From an uncultured Eubacteriales bacterium (GTDB taxonomy: Bacteria; Bacillota; Clostridia; Oscillospirales; CAG-272): a stretch of DNA of 35,071 nucleotides. The stretch is from the NCBI GenBank assembly GCA_934446065.1, contig CAKSDP010000020.1:1-35071 (forward strand). The letters are read 5' to 3'. Numbering within the stretch: the first letter of the stretch is position 1; every line of letters begins with the position of its first letter. The position numbers and the translations under genes are program-made. Below are positions 1 to 7,964 of the stretch, in pieces. The notes under the pieces are model-generated. The model was not told the DNA's origin and did not search any database. It was given only the letters and a program-made list of their open reading frames with translations.

Positions 1-3000
1 ACGGCAAAGGCAGGCATGACCGCACAGGTCATGGATGCAAAGGGCGCGTCGGTCAAGGCATTTGCAACCCTTGCAGACGCCATCGCGGCGGCGACGAGGA
101 ACAGCACCGTCACGCTGCTGGCCGACACGAAGGAAAATGTCACCATCAGCACGCCCTACGTGACGCTTGACCTGAACGGTCACACCCTCAACGGCAGCAC
201 CGGCGAACGCAAGCCCGCTCTGACGATCACTGCACGCGTGACGGTCAAGGACAGCAGCGCGGCGAAGACCGGCACGATCATGCGTGAGGACACCGCAGAG
301 AACTCCGGCGTTTCCTCCCACTATGTCATCGACGTTCAGGGCAGCGGCTGGCTAACCTTTGAGAGCGGCAACGTCAAGAATGACAGTGGCGCCGGCGGCA
401 CAAAGGGCGCGTCCCTTGTCCGCATCGGCGACGACAGCGTTGCAAAGTACCCCGGTCTGAACATCAAGGGCGGCACGTTCACGCAGGACAACTTCATTGT
501 CATCAAGGTTGAGCGCGGCGACCTCTTCCTGAACGGCGGCTCGCTGAACTCTGCGAACAGCTACGCGGTTCAAACCTGGCATAGAGCGACGATCAAGGGC
601 GGCACGGTCAACGGCGCTGTCTCCTCGTGGACCTATGACGGCGGTCCCGGCGCCGAAACCACGATCAGCGGCGGCACGGTCAACGGCAACGTTGAAGCCA
701 TCAGCTATGACGGCAAGGCTGGCAAGCCGGCACTCGTTTCCATCAGCGGTGGTACGGTCAACGGCACGCTCATAGCGGGCATCTATAATAGTGCGACCGA
801 GCCTACCAAGGACATGGCGACCATCGAGATCACCGGCGGTACGTTCAGCAGTGACCCGACCAAGTATGTGATCGAGGACTCTGCCATTACCGCGAACGCT
901 GACGGCACCTTCGGTGTGGCGAAGGCTTACCTTGCCAAGGTCGGCAACACAAGCTATTACACCATGGAGGAAGCCTTCAAGGCGCAGACGACAAGCGGCG
1001 AACCCGTCGTTCTGCTCCGCGACTACACCACCGGTGGAACCTTTAATTCCGGCAGCATCAACCGCACGGTGGACCTGAACGAGCACACCTGGACCTACAC
1101 CGGTACCGATGTCAATGATGCAGCGTTTGAGATCAATCATTCCGATGTGACGCTGACCGTGAAGAACGGTACGGTCGTCAGCAGCACGATGGTGGGTCTG
1201 ATCCCCTCCGCTAATGGCGGCACCATCAAGTACGACAATTCCGGCCTGGTGCTCGATGGCGTTACGGCGACGGCAAACGGCAACAGCGGCATCGAGACCA
1301 ACGGCAACAACACAAACGATACCGTTACGCTGAAGAACAGCACACTCAATGTTCCGAACGGCTTCGGCATCTACTTCCCCAGCAGCGGTACGCTGACTCT
1401 GGATAACAGCACCGTCAATGCCAAGACCATGGGCGTTCAGGTCTGCGCAGGCAGCCTGAGCATCAATGGAGGCAGCGCGGTCACGGTCACCGGTGATGCG
1501 GTGCCCAAGGCCGAGAACGACGGCGCTATCCAGGACGGCGCGGCGATCTCCGTTGTGAACCGCACCGGCTATAAGGGTCTTGTGAATGTTGCTATCACCG
1601 GTGGTACGTTCACCGCTAAAGCCGATAATGCTGCAATCAAGGCATATGACTGGGCAAATGCGAACGAGAGTGAGTTTACCGCAAATGACAAGGTTGCAGT
1701 ATCCGGCGGTACATTCTCGAGCGAAGTTCCGAAGAGTTGCTGTGCAGAAAACTACAAGTCCGTAGCAAACGCAGATGGTACGTATACTGTTGCTGAGATC
1801 GTTCTCACAGTTGTTTTGAATAGCACTGCAGGAACTACAGGTACGCTTATCGGTGGCGGAGAGTACACTGCCGATGAAGTTGCAAATGGCATTACCATTA
1901 CTGCAAAACCTGTTGGCGGATATACGTTCATCGGTTGGTATGATAGCGATGACCAATTGCTTACGAACGATACTAAATACACGATTCCCACGGATGCTAA
2001 AGACAAAGTAACCTATACTGCAAAGTTTGAGGGTAATGTAAAACAGAAGCTTACAGTTTATATAGGAAGCGGAAGTGTAACTGCTGAATATGACTCTATA
2101 ACAATCGATTGGGATCTTTCTCTGATTAATAGCCCGTTTGCAAAGGGAACATACTTCACGCTGACGGCCAAGCCATATACTGAATTTGAATTCCTGTACT
2201 GGGTTGATAAGGATTTCAGAATTGTAAGTTCAGATTCATCATATAGTTTCTACCTTGGCGATGACAAGACTTTGACTGCAGTTTACAGAAAAACTGAATC
2301 TGCGACTCCGTATGTCATTGTAAGAGATATGAATGATAAAATTGTAACTTCGGGTTATGCCTCTGGCGGAAATTTCGAGGTTCCGAAGCATTCTGAGTTT
2401 AAAGGTTACAAGTTCATCGGCTGGGAATATGATGATGGTACTGTATGCAATATCGATAATGGAATGTTCACAGGAATAACCAACTCGGTTACAATTTTCG
2501 CCAAGTATGAATATATAGGTGGTAAATACACAGTCACTGCAGTTGGTGGTCAACCCGACAGTGCAACATATGACTATGGATCAATCGCAAAAGTAACAGC
2601 TAACGAACCCGATGAAGGAATGTTCTTTGCCGGTTGGTATAATGGCGAAATACTTGTGAGCACCGAAATGGTTTACTCGTTTATTGTTACAGGTGATATT
2701 ACACTTACTGCAAAGTACGATAATGAGCCGATAGCAAGTGCGCCCACTGTTAGTATAAATATGGGCGAAAGAACGGTGGATCCCAACACTGGTAAAAATG
2801 CGGTTGTAATAGATGTCGCATGGAATGTTCCCAACGGATATACATTTATTGAAGGCGGCTTGGTTCGTACATTTGATGATACTAAGAAAGACAGCTTAAC
2901 CCTTGAAAATGTAGATAATAATACTATTAAGAAGAATATGACAAAGTTGAGTGACGCATCGGGAACATATAGCTGTAACCTTACCATGGGATCTAATTCA

Positions 3001-3108
3001 TCGACTAAAACGCTTTATGCAGTTGGCTATATTATTTACAGAAATAACGAAACTGGTGCGATAGAGACCATTTATACAGCTACAACTCATTCATCCCCGC
3101 TTAGCTAA
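1..3108 (+). CDS. Large extracellular beta-helix protein with InlB-like repeats (5' truncated by window)
   Basis: The frame is open from base 1 and upstream of the first ATG (base 16), so the gene very likely starts outside the window; 1035 residues are visible and the signal peptide is not. Residues about 1-600 contain many short GGTVNG- or GGTF-type strands and an LDLNGHTLNG motif, typical of right-handed parallel beta-helix (pectate-lyase-like) surface proteins. From about residue 640 there are four degenerate GW...AKY units (near 641, 730, 802 and 875) resembling the Listeria-Bacteroides (InlB B / Flg_new) repeat. A terminal Ig-like segment ends in SSPLS. There is no LPXTG motif or C-terminal membrane helix, so any anchoring is by other means. 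Base composition changes inside the gene: bases 1-1650 are GC-rich and 1750-3108 clearly AT-rich. It is probably an adhesin or surface-exposed protein; no catalytic residues are recognisable. The next gene is a 34-residue peptide 30 bases downstream. Confidence 0.85.
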   Translation, partial: TAKAGMTAQVMDAKGASVKAFATLADAIAAATRNSTVTLLADTKENVTISTPYVTLDLNGHTLNGSTGERKPALTITARVTVKDSSAAKTGTIMREDTAENSGVSSHYVIDVQGSGWLTFESGNVKNDSGAGGTKGASLVRIGDDSVAKYPGLNIKGGTFTQDNFIVIKVERGDLFLNGGSLNSANSYAVQTWHRATIKGGTVNGAVSSWTYDGGPGAETTISGGTVNGNVEAISYDGKAGKPALVSISGGTVNGTLIAGIYNSATEPTKDMATIEITGGTFSSDPTKYVIEDSAITANADGTFGVAKAYLAKVGNTSYYTMEEAFKAQTTSGEPVVLLRDYTTGGTFNSGSINRTVDLNEHTWTYTGTDVNDAAFEINHSDVTLTVKNGTVVSSTMVGLIPSANGGTIKYDNSGLVLDGVTATANGNSGIETNGNNTNDTVTLKNSTLNVPNGFGIYFPSSGTLTLDNSTVNAKTMGVQVCAGSLSINGGSAVTVTGDAVPKAENDGAIQDGAAISVVNRTGYKGLVNVAITGGTFTAKADNAAIKAYDWANANESEFTANDKVAVSGGTFSSEVPKSCCAENYKSVANADGTYTVAEIVLTVVLNSTAGTTGTLIGGGEYTADEVANGITITAKPVGGYTFIGWYDSDDQLLTNDTKYTIPTDAKDKVTYTAKFEGNVKQKLTVYIGSGSVTAEYDSITIDWDLSLINSPFAKGTYFTLTAKPYTEFEFLYWVDKDFRIVSSDSSYSFYLGDDKTLTAVYRKTESATPYVIVRDMNDKIVTSGYASGGNFEVPKHSEFKGYKFIGWEYDDGTVCNIDNGMFTGITNSVTIFAKYEYIGGKYTVTAVGGQPDSATYDYGSIAKVTANEPDEGMFFAGWYNGEILVSTEMVYSFIVTGDITLTAKYDNEPIASAPTVSINMGERTVDPNTGKNAVVIDVAWNVPNGYTFIEGGLVRTFDDTKKDSLTLENVDNNTIKKNMTKLSDASGTYSCNLTMGSNSSTKTLYAVGYIIYRNNETGAIETIYTATTHSSPLS

Positions 3109-3138
3109 GATCGTTTTATAGCAGAAAGGAGTGCTTAG

Positions 3139-3243
3139 ATGAAAAAGGTTTACGAAGAACCTGAAATGAAAATAGTAGAGTTTGATTTTCATGATATTAT
3201 TACAACTAGTGGTTGGGATCCCGATTATGTAGAAGAAGACTAA
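3139..3243 (+). CDS. 34-residue peptide, candidate RiPP-like precursor
   Basis: This is a short ATG frame preceded by AAAGGAG with good spacing. The product has an acidic leader-like N-terminal part with the pattern YEEPEMKIVEF, then DIITTSG, then the short acidic tail WDPDYVEED. It has no signal peptide or membrane segment, so it would need a dedicated exporter to leave the cell. It sits immediately before genes for an HPr-kinase-like protein, a PqqD-like protein, an S26-type peptidase and an ABC exporter, which is how ribosomal-peptide precursors are usually placed. A perfect 13-bp hairpin follows its stop codon. Short clostridial peptides with a K/E-P...EF...D-I/V-I-T-T-S-G pattern are familiar to me, but no function is established here. 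The precursor role is inferred from size, context and the leader/core-like layout. Confidence 0.7.
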   Translation: MKKVYEEPEMKIVEFDFHDIITTSGWDPDYVEED

Positions 3244-3275
3244 CCCCATTCGCGCAAACTACTAATTTCACAGGA

Positions 3276-3305
3276 AAGGATGGCAGGCTTTGGCCTGCCA
3301 TCCTT
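3276..3305 (+). promoter_or_regulatory. Perfect 13-bp hairpin after the peptide gene
   Basis: Bases 3276-3288 pair perfectly with 3293-3305 around a 4-base loop. No T-run follows on the + strand (GGTATTACG), so it is not a canonical intrinsic terminator. Its position between the peptide gene and the downstream genes suggests a partial terminator or a 3'-end stabiliser that would give more peptide mRNA than enzyme mRNA. That role is inferred. Confidence 0.7.
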
Positions 3306-3332
3306 GGTATTACGAAAAAACAGGAGATACAG

Positions 3333-4352
3333 ATGAAAAACAGGACAAAACGGCTCGCGCTCGTGGCGGCGCTTCTCCTTGTGGTGTGCCTTGTCAGTGT
3401 GAGCGTTTTTGCGGCGGACGAATACTCCGAAGGGTATTTCAAATATCTCATCGAGGACGAGAGCATCACGATCACGTCATACTTCGGCTCGGAGAGCGAG
3501 GTCGTGATCCCCGATCACATCGCATCTCTCCTCGTGACGCGGATACGCGGCAGCGCATTTGCGCGAAACAGCTCGATTGCCGTGCTGACAGTTCCCGATA
3601 CGGTGACTGAGGTCGGAGACGGTCTGTTCACACAGATGAAAGGGCTGAAAAAAATCATTCTCCAGTCGAAAAGCATTGCCGTGACGGCGCCCGACGGGTG
3701 CGTTATTGTCGAGGATTATCCTGTGTACGTGAATCCGGACGACCAGAACAGGTTTGAGACGGACGTCACTACCGCCGCGCCGATACCGCCCACTACCACG
3801 AACAGCGGCGATGACGTAATAAAGAATCCGTCCGACGGGACGGCCGCAACGCCGTCGCCGCCTGCGAACAGCGGCAACGTCGGATTCGAGGTCGCAGGCG
3901 GCGACGAGGATGACGACCGCACGAAGATCCCCACGAAGGACAACGGATACATCACGGTTGACGGCTCCGGAAACCTGATCTTTGTGGACGGGGACAACAA
4001 TCTCGCGATCATCGACCGCAGCGGCGGATACGCATTTTCGTCCGACGGCAGCATTATTGACGCGAGCGGAAAGCGCGTGGGGCTGGACGAGGACGGAAAC
4101 ACCGTTTCATTTGTCGACGGCAGCGGCAATACCGTGACGAAGAAGCTTGACGAGGTAGAGTTCGTGACCGAGAAGGGGCGGACGAGCGAGACGACCGAAA
4201 CCACCGAAGCCGAAACGACGTATCCCCTCGGCGCGATCGATCCCGGCGACGGCTCGGGCGCGCGGACTGCGGCGATAATTGCGGTCGTAGTCGCGATTGC
4301 GGCTGTTGTAGTCGTGACGGTGATAGTCGTTCGCAAGAGAAAGAATCGGTGA
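3333..4352 (+). CDS. Secreted, C-terminally membrane-anchored protein with BspA-like N-terminal segment
   Basis: The ATG at 3333 is chosen over an open frame reaching back to 3213, because AGGAG lies 6 bases upstream and a clean signal peptide begins here (basic start, hydrophobic core, VFA cleavage site near residue 28). The protein has 339 residues. Residues about 30-130 contain short strands such as EVVIPDHIA and LTVPDTVTEVGDGLF, typical of LRR_5/BspA-type leucine-rich repeats. A Thr/Pro linker follows, then a Gly/Asp-rich region of repeated IDxxGxx-type turns (about 200-300), then a Thr/Glu linker, one C-terminal hydrophobic helix and the basic tail RKRKNR, giving a type I membrane topology. 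The stop overlaps the next start (GTGA), so it is translationally coupled to the kinase-like gene. Its role in the module is unknown; a receptor, immunity or export partner are possibilities. Confidence 0.85.
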   Translation: MKNRTKRLALVAALLLVVCLVSVSVFAADEYSEGYFKYLIEDESITITSYFGSESEVVIPDHIASLLVTRIRGSAFARNSSIAVLTVPDTVTEVGDGLFTQMKGLKKIILQSKSIAVTAPDGCVIVEDYPVYVNPDDQNRFETDVTTAAPIPPTTTNSGDDVIKNPSDGTAATPSPPANSGNVGFEVAGGDEDDDRTKIPTKDNGYITVDGSGNLIFVDGDNNLAIIDRSGGYAFSSDGSIIDASGKRVGLDEDGNTVSFVDGSGNTVTKKLDEVEFVTEKGRTSETTETTEAETTYPLGAIDPGDGSGARTAAIIAVVVAIAAVVVVTVIVVRKRKNR

Positions 4353-5104
4353 CGCGGCGCATGGAGAGCATGGTACTGAGGCTCGCGGACGCGGTGATCG
4401 CGGTTTGGCATATTTTCCCCTATGCGGCGGAATACTGCAAAAAGTACGTGTGCGATGTGCCGCCCGATGCGGCGGACATCCGTGTTTGCGTGACGGCGGA
4501 CGATATAGCCTATGAACGTGCGAAATCCGAGAAGGAGGACGTGGCGGCGGGCAGAGCCGTGCAGCGATTTTCGGATGAGTACCTCGAAACGCTTGCAATC
4601 TACCGGAAAATCGCCGAGCGGATGCCGGATCACAACACGATCCTGTTCCACGGATCGGTGATCGCGGTCGATGGCGAGGGATACCTGTTCACCGCGAAGA
4701 GCGGAACGGGAAAGTCAACGCACACGCGCCTTTGGCGGGAGCGGTTCGGCGAGCGCGCCGTAATGGTCAACGATGACAAGCCGCTCATACGGATTGCGGA
4801 CGGTGCCGCGTATGCATACGGCACGCCGTGGAACGGCAAGCATCACCTTGACACCGATATCGCGGTTCCGCTGAAGGGACTGTGCATTCTATCGCGTGCA
4901 AAGGAAAATCACATTGAGCCTGCGGACAGGCGGGCGGCGTACCCGATGATCGTGCAGCAGACGTACCGCCCGAGCGATCCGCGCGGCATCATCCGGACGA
5001 TGGAGCTTATAGACGGACTCATGGACAGCGTGAGGATATACAGTCTCGGATGCAATATGGATCTCGATGCGGCGTTGACGGCGTACAACGGGATGCAGGT
5101 GTAA
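4349..5104 (+). CDS. HPr-kinase-like P-loop protein
   Basis: The protein has 251 residues from the GTG overlapping the previous stop; an ATG at 4361 is an alternative start. A Walker A motif, AKSGTGKST (about 116-124, Lys122), is followed by VNDDKPLIR, the acidic strand typical of the HPr kinase / PEP-carboxykinase fold. The N-terminal DRTG-like domain of true HprK is absent and the protein is shorter than HprK (about 310 residues), so this is not the carbon-catabolite regulator. Relatives of this form occur in lasso-peptide and other peptide gene clusters, where some phosphorylate the precursor. Here it lies between a membrane-anchored protein and a PqqD-like gene. ATP binding is well supported; peptide phosphorylation is an inference from context. 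Confidence 0.85.
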   Translation: MTRRMESMVLRLADAVIAVWHIFPYAAEYCKKYVCDVPPDAADIRVCVTADDIAYERAKSEKEDVAAGRAVQRFSDEYLETLAIYRKIAERMPDHNTILFHGSVIAVDGEGYLFTAKSGTGKSTHTRLWRERFGERAVMVNDDKPLIRIADGAAYAYGTPWNGKHHLDTDIAVPLKGLCILSRAKENHIEPADRRAAYPMIVQQTYRPSDPRGIIRTMELIDGLMDSVRIYSLGCNMDLDAALTAYNGMQV

Positions 5105-5123
5105 AGAAAGGAATTGCCATAAC

Positions 5124-5381
5124 ATGAAGCTGAAAGATACATTTATATCGCATGAGGTCGCAGGCGAGCAGGTCCTCGTGGACTGCACAAGCTCGTTTTC
5201 GGGGCTCGTGCGCAGCAATAAGACGGCGGCGTTCATAGTCGATCATCTCAGAAGCGAGACGACGCTCGACGGCATCGTGTCCGCGATGCTCGAGGAATAC
5301 GACGTTGCGGAGGATGTCGCGAGGCGCGACGCCGCAGCCGTGATTGAAAAGCTCCGTGAGATCAGGGCGCTCGATGAGTAA
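5124..5381 (+). CDS. PqqD-like peptide-binding protein
   Basis: This 85-residue protein is preceded by AAAGGAA. The size, the N-terminal beta strands (FISHEVAGEQVLVDC) and the helical C-terminal half with LDGIVSAMLEEYDV match the PqqD / RiPP recognition element fold, a small winged-helix domain that holds a precursor leader and presents it to modifying enzymes. The gene overlaps the following peptidase-like gene by 8 bases. The family call is reasonably secure from the pattern. The obvious partner in the window is the 34-residue peptide, although binding is not shown. No radical-SAM, YcaO, cyclase or dehydratase partner is encoded nearby. Confidence 0.8.
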   Translation: MKLKDTFISHEVAGEQVLVDCTSSFSGLVRSNKTAAFIVDHLRSETTLDGIVSAMLEEYDVAEDVARRDAAAVIEKLREIRALDE

Positions 5382-5838
5382 CACCACGTTTGAGGAATAT
5401 CTCGCCGCACACGGGTCGCTGACCTATAAAAACGTCGGCGTGAGTATGCTCCCCCTGCTGAAGCAGGGCAGGGACGTTTTCACCGTTCGGCGTGTGGGCG
5501 AGGGCGAGATTTGCCGCAAGTGGGATGTCGTGCTGTATAAGCGCCCGCCGGACGCGTATGTGCTTCATCGGATCATAAGGGTTCGCGACGACGGCAAATA
5601 CGACATCCTAGGTGACAACTGCATCGGCGTCGAGCGCGGAGTCCCGCAGGAGAACGTGATCGGCGTTATGACCAATTTTGTGAGAAAAAACAAGCCCTGC
5701 ACGGTCAACGACCGTATGTACAGGCTGTATGTTGCGCTGTGGTGTAAGCCGTACAGATTCCGCACGGCGCTGAAGTGGTGCGTGTACCGTATAAAGCAGG
5801 TGTGCCGGGTGCTCATCCCGCGCCGCCGGAGAGGATGA
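5374..5838 (+). CDS. S24/S26 signal-peptidase-like protein with Ser/His signature
   Basis: The protein has 154 residues from the ATG at 5374, which overlaps the PqqD-like stop. The frame stays open upstream, but this start gives the natural beginning of the fold. The motif GVSMLPLL (Ser24) matches box B of type I signal peptidases. LHRIIRV (His65) replaces the catalytic Lys region, as in archaeal, ER and SipW-type enzymes, and DILGDN (Asp81) matches box E. There is no N-terminal membrane anchor, only a basic C-terminal tail, so it is probably cytoplasmic or peripheral. Placed between a PqqD-like gene and an exporter, it is a candidate leader peptidase for the peptide encoded at 3139. Protease activity is inferred from the motifs. 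Confidence 0.8.
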   Translation: MSNTTFEEYLAAHGSLTYKNVGVSMLPLLKQGRDVFTVRRVGEGEICRKWDVVLYKRPPDAYVLHRIIRVRDDGKYDILGDNCIGVERGVPQENVIGVMTNFVRKNKPCTVNDRMYRLYVALWCKPYRFRTALKWCVYRIKQVCRVLIPRRRRG

Positions 5839-5842
5839 GATC

Positions 5843-7513
5843 GTGGAGCAGAACCGAAAATCCGTGCATCGCTACATCGACGAGGTAGTCGGAGCGAAAA
5901 GGGTCTATATCCTGATCCTTCTGCTTATACAGGCGGCGCTCGGCGTGTCAAGCGTGCTTTACGCATTGTTCTTGCGCGATATCGTTGACGGCGCCGTCAC
6001 GCACGATTTTGCCGCGATGGTCAGGAGTATTTGCGCATTTGCAGGACTCGTCGTGTGTCAGCTTGCGCTGCGGGCGCTGTCGCGCCATATGAGCGAGCTT
6101 GCGTGTTCAACGTATGAGAATGCGTTCAAATCGCGCCTGTTCGGCGAGCTTTTGTCGCGCGATTTCGGGTCGGTCACAGCGATCCACTCGGGCGAGTGGA
6201 TGAACCGGCTTACGTCCGACACCGCCGTCGTTGCCGACGGACTCGCGTCGATCGTGCCGGGCGTCGCAGGGGCGGCAGTGCGCATTGTCGGCGCACTTAC
6301 CATGATCCTCGTGATCGAGGCGCGCTTTGCGTACATACTGATCCCCGGCGGAGCGGTGTTTGCGGCGCTGACATACGTGTTCCGCCGGCACCTGAAGCGT
6401 CTGCACAAATCGGTGCAGGAGCGCGACGGCGAGGTCCGCGTGTTTCTTCAGGAGCACCTCGGAAGTCTTATGATCGTCAAGGCGTTCGCAAAAGAGCGTG
6501 AGACGGAGAGCGCCGCCGAGCAGCGAATGTCGGCGCACAAGAGCGCGCGTATGAAGCGCAATCGCTTCTCCAATATATGCAATATCGGCTTCGGAGCAGT
6601 GATGAACGGCGCGTATGTGCTCGGTGCGCTGTACAGCGCATTCGGAATATACAGCGGCAGCGTGAGCTACGGAACGCTTATGGCGCTGCTTCAGCTTATA
6701 GGGCAGGTGCAGTCTCCGTTTGCGAATATCACGGGGTATCTGCCGAAATACTACGCGATGCTCGCGAGCGCGGAGCGTCTGATGGACGTCGAGCGCTTCG
6801 CCGCAGACGATGCAGCTGATCCGGCGCAGGCGTGCGAGCCTTTCACAAGGCTTGGACTGAAGAGTGCGTCATTTTCGTATGTCCCGGAATCGGACGGCAA
6901 GCACTCGCCGATAGTTATAAAGAATTTCGATTTTGAAATAAAGACTGGCGAGTTTGTGGCGTTCACGGGGCCCTCCGGCTGCGGAAAAAGCACGGTCCTG
7001 AAGCTGCTCATGTGCCTCTATGCACTTGACGGCGGCGAGCGCTACTATGTGACCGAAGGCGCGAGCGGGGAAGAATACCACGACCTCACCGCAGCCATGC
7101 GCCCGATCTTCTCGTATGTTCCGCAGGGCAATCAGCTCATGAGCGGTAGAATAAGAAATGTCGTCGCCTTTACCGACGGCGGCTCGGCAAACGATGACGA
7201 TGCCGTGTGGAATGCGCTCCGCGTTGCCTGCGCCGAAGAATTCGTCCGAACGCTTCCGCTCGGACTTGATACCGTCCTCGGCGAGCGTGGCTCCGGCCTG
7301 TCGGAAGGGCAGATGCAGCGTATCGCGATCGCCAGAGCCGTGTTCTCAGGGCGACCGGTGCTCCTGCTCGACGAGGCGACAAGCGCCCTCGACGCGCCGA
7401 CGGAAAAGCAGCTCCTTGCAAACCTCCGAGCTATGACCGACAAAACTGTCATCATCATTACGCACCGGGCGGAGACCGCCGCGGTCTGCGACAGAGAGGT
7501 AAAGTTCGGCTGA
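5843..7513 (+). CDS. ABC-type exporter, fused membrane and ATPase domains
   Basis: The protein has 556 residues from a GTG start 5 bases after the previous stop, with GGAGAGG upstream. The N-terminal half carries about six hydrophobic segments of the type I exporter fold (residues 20-300). The nucleotide-binding half has Walker A GPSGCGKST (376-384), a Q-loop near 428, signature LSEGQ (486-490), Walker B VLLLDE (506-511) and H-loop His541. There is no N-terminal C39 peptidase domain, which fits the separate S26-like protease next door. The protein ends shortly after the H-loop and is slightly shorter than most exporters. As the last gene before a terminator, it probably exports the processed peptide as a homodimer; the substrate is inferred from context. 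Confidence 0.9.
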   Translation: MEQNRKSVHRYIDEVVGAKRVYILILLLIQAALGVSSVLYALFLRDIVDGAVTHDFAAMVRSICAFAGLVVCQLALRALSRHMSELACSTYENAFKSRLFGELLSRDFGSVTAIHSGEWMNRLTSDTAVVADGLASIVPGVAGAAVRIVGALTMILVIEARFAYILIPGGAVFAALTYVFRRHLKRLHKSVQERDGEVRVFLQEHLGSLMIVKAFAKERETESAAEQRMSAHKSARMKRNRFSNICNIGFGAVMNGAYVLGALYSAFGIYSGSVSYGTLMALLQLIGQVQSPFANITGYLPKYYAMLASAERLMDVERFAADDAADPAQACEPFTRLGLKSASFSYVPESDGKHSPIVIKNFDFEIKTGEFVAFTGPSGCGKSTVLKLLMCLYALDGGERYYVTEGASGEEYHDLTAAMRPIFSYVPQGNQLMSGRIRNVVAFTDGGSANDDDAVWNALRVACAEEFVRTLPLGLDTVLGERGSGLSEGQMQRIAIARAVFSGRPVLLLDEATSALDAPTEKQLLANLRAMTDKTVIIITHRAETAAVCDREVKFG

Positions 7514-7544
7514 TTCGTCAGACGGGCGGAAATAATGTAAAAAT

Positions 7545-7574
7545 AAAACGGGCAGTCCGCAGACTGCCCGTTTT
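7545..7574. terminator. Bidirectional intrinsic terminator
   Basis: Bases 7545-7557 pair perfectly with 7562-7574 around a 4-base loop, with an A-run on the left and a T-run on the right. It can end the ABC exporter transcript (+) and the Hpt transcript (-). Confidence 0.93.
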
Positions 7575-7586
7575 TCATATCCAAAT

Positions 7587-7937
7587 TTATTCGTCAATTT
7601 CCGATATCGCGGAAATAAGACCGGTGTACTCGGCGCTCACCGCATCGAAAAGCTCTTCCGAGCCGTCGAGCGTGCCGCCGCGCAGTATCTCCGTAAGATC
7701 TGCCGTCGGTCTGTACAGCGCCGAAAATCCGAGGTTCATGCAGATCCCCTTCAGCGTGTGCGCCGCGCGGAATGCGTCGTTTGTGCGGCCGTCGAGAAGA
7801 GCTTCCTTGAGATCGTCGAAGCTTGGGTCATCGGTGAACTTCAGAACGAATTTGCGCACGAGCGCCTCGCTCCCGAACCGCTTTATAACATCCTCGTAGT
7901 CCGATCCCGTAACCGCAAAAATTTCCTTTATCGTCAT
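7587..7937 (-). CDS. Hpt-domain phosphotransfer protein
   Basis: This is a 116-residue helical protein. The motif AAHTLKGICMNLGF carries the phosphoacceptor His60 in the usual H-x-LKG context of histidine phosphotransfer domains, and the protein is the size of a single Hpt four-helix bundle. It lies 27 bases downstream of the GGDEF-receiver-HD-GYP gene on the same strand and is almost certainly co-transcribed with it. The receiver domain of that protein (Asp485) is the obvious candidate for phosphate exchange. No histidine kinase is encoded in the window, so the signal source is elsewhere. The gene ends at the bidirectional terminator. Confidence 0.9.
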   Translation of the reverse strand: MTIKEIFAVTGSDYEDVIKRFGSEALVRKFVLKFTDDPSFDDLKEALLDGRTNDAFRAAHTLKGICMNLGFSALYRPTADLTEILRGGTLDGSEELFDAVSAEYTGLISAISEIDE

Positions 7938-7964
7938 GTGTATTCTCGCTTTCTTCTGTATTTA

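Noticed and set aside
352..1956. Long open frame (534 codons) on the - strand
   Set aside because: It lies wholly antisense to the beta-helix gene, has Cys/Arg/Val-rich low-information composition and no ribosome binding site. It is a by-product of the GC-rich codon pattern.
4349..5104. True HPr kinase/phosphorylase (hprK)
   Set aside because: The N-terminal domain is missing, the protein is too short, and it sits in a peptide-type gene cluster.
3139..7513. Canonical lasso-peptide cluster
   Set aside because: There is no asparagine-synthetase-like cyclase and no transglutaminase-like leader protease, and the peptide has no obvious ring-forming Gly/Asp arrangement. Only the accessory genes are similar.
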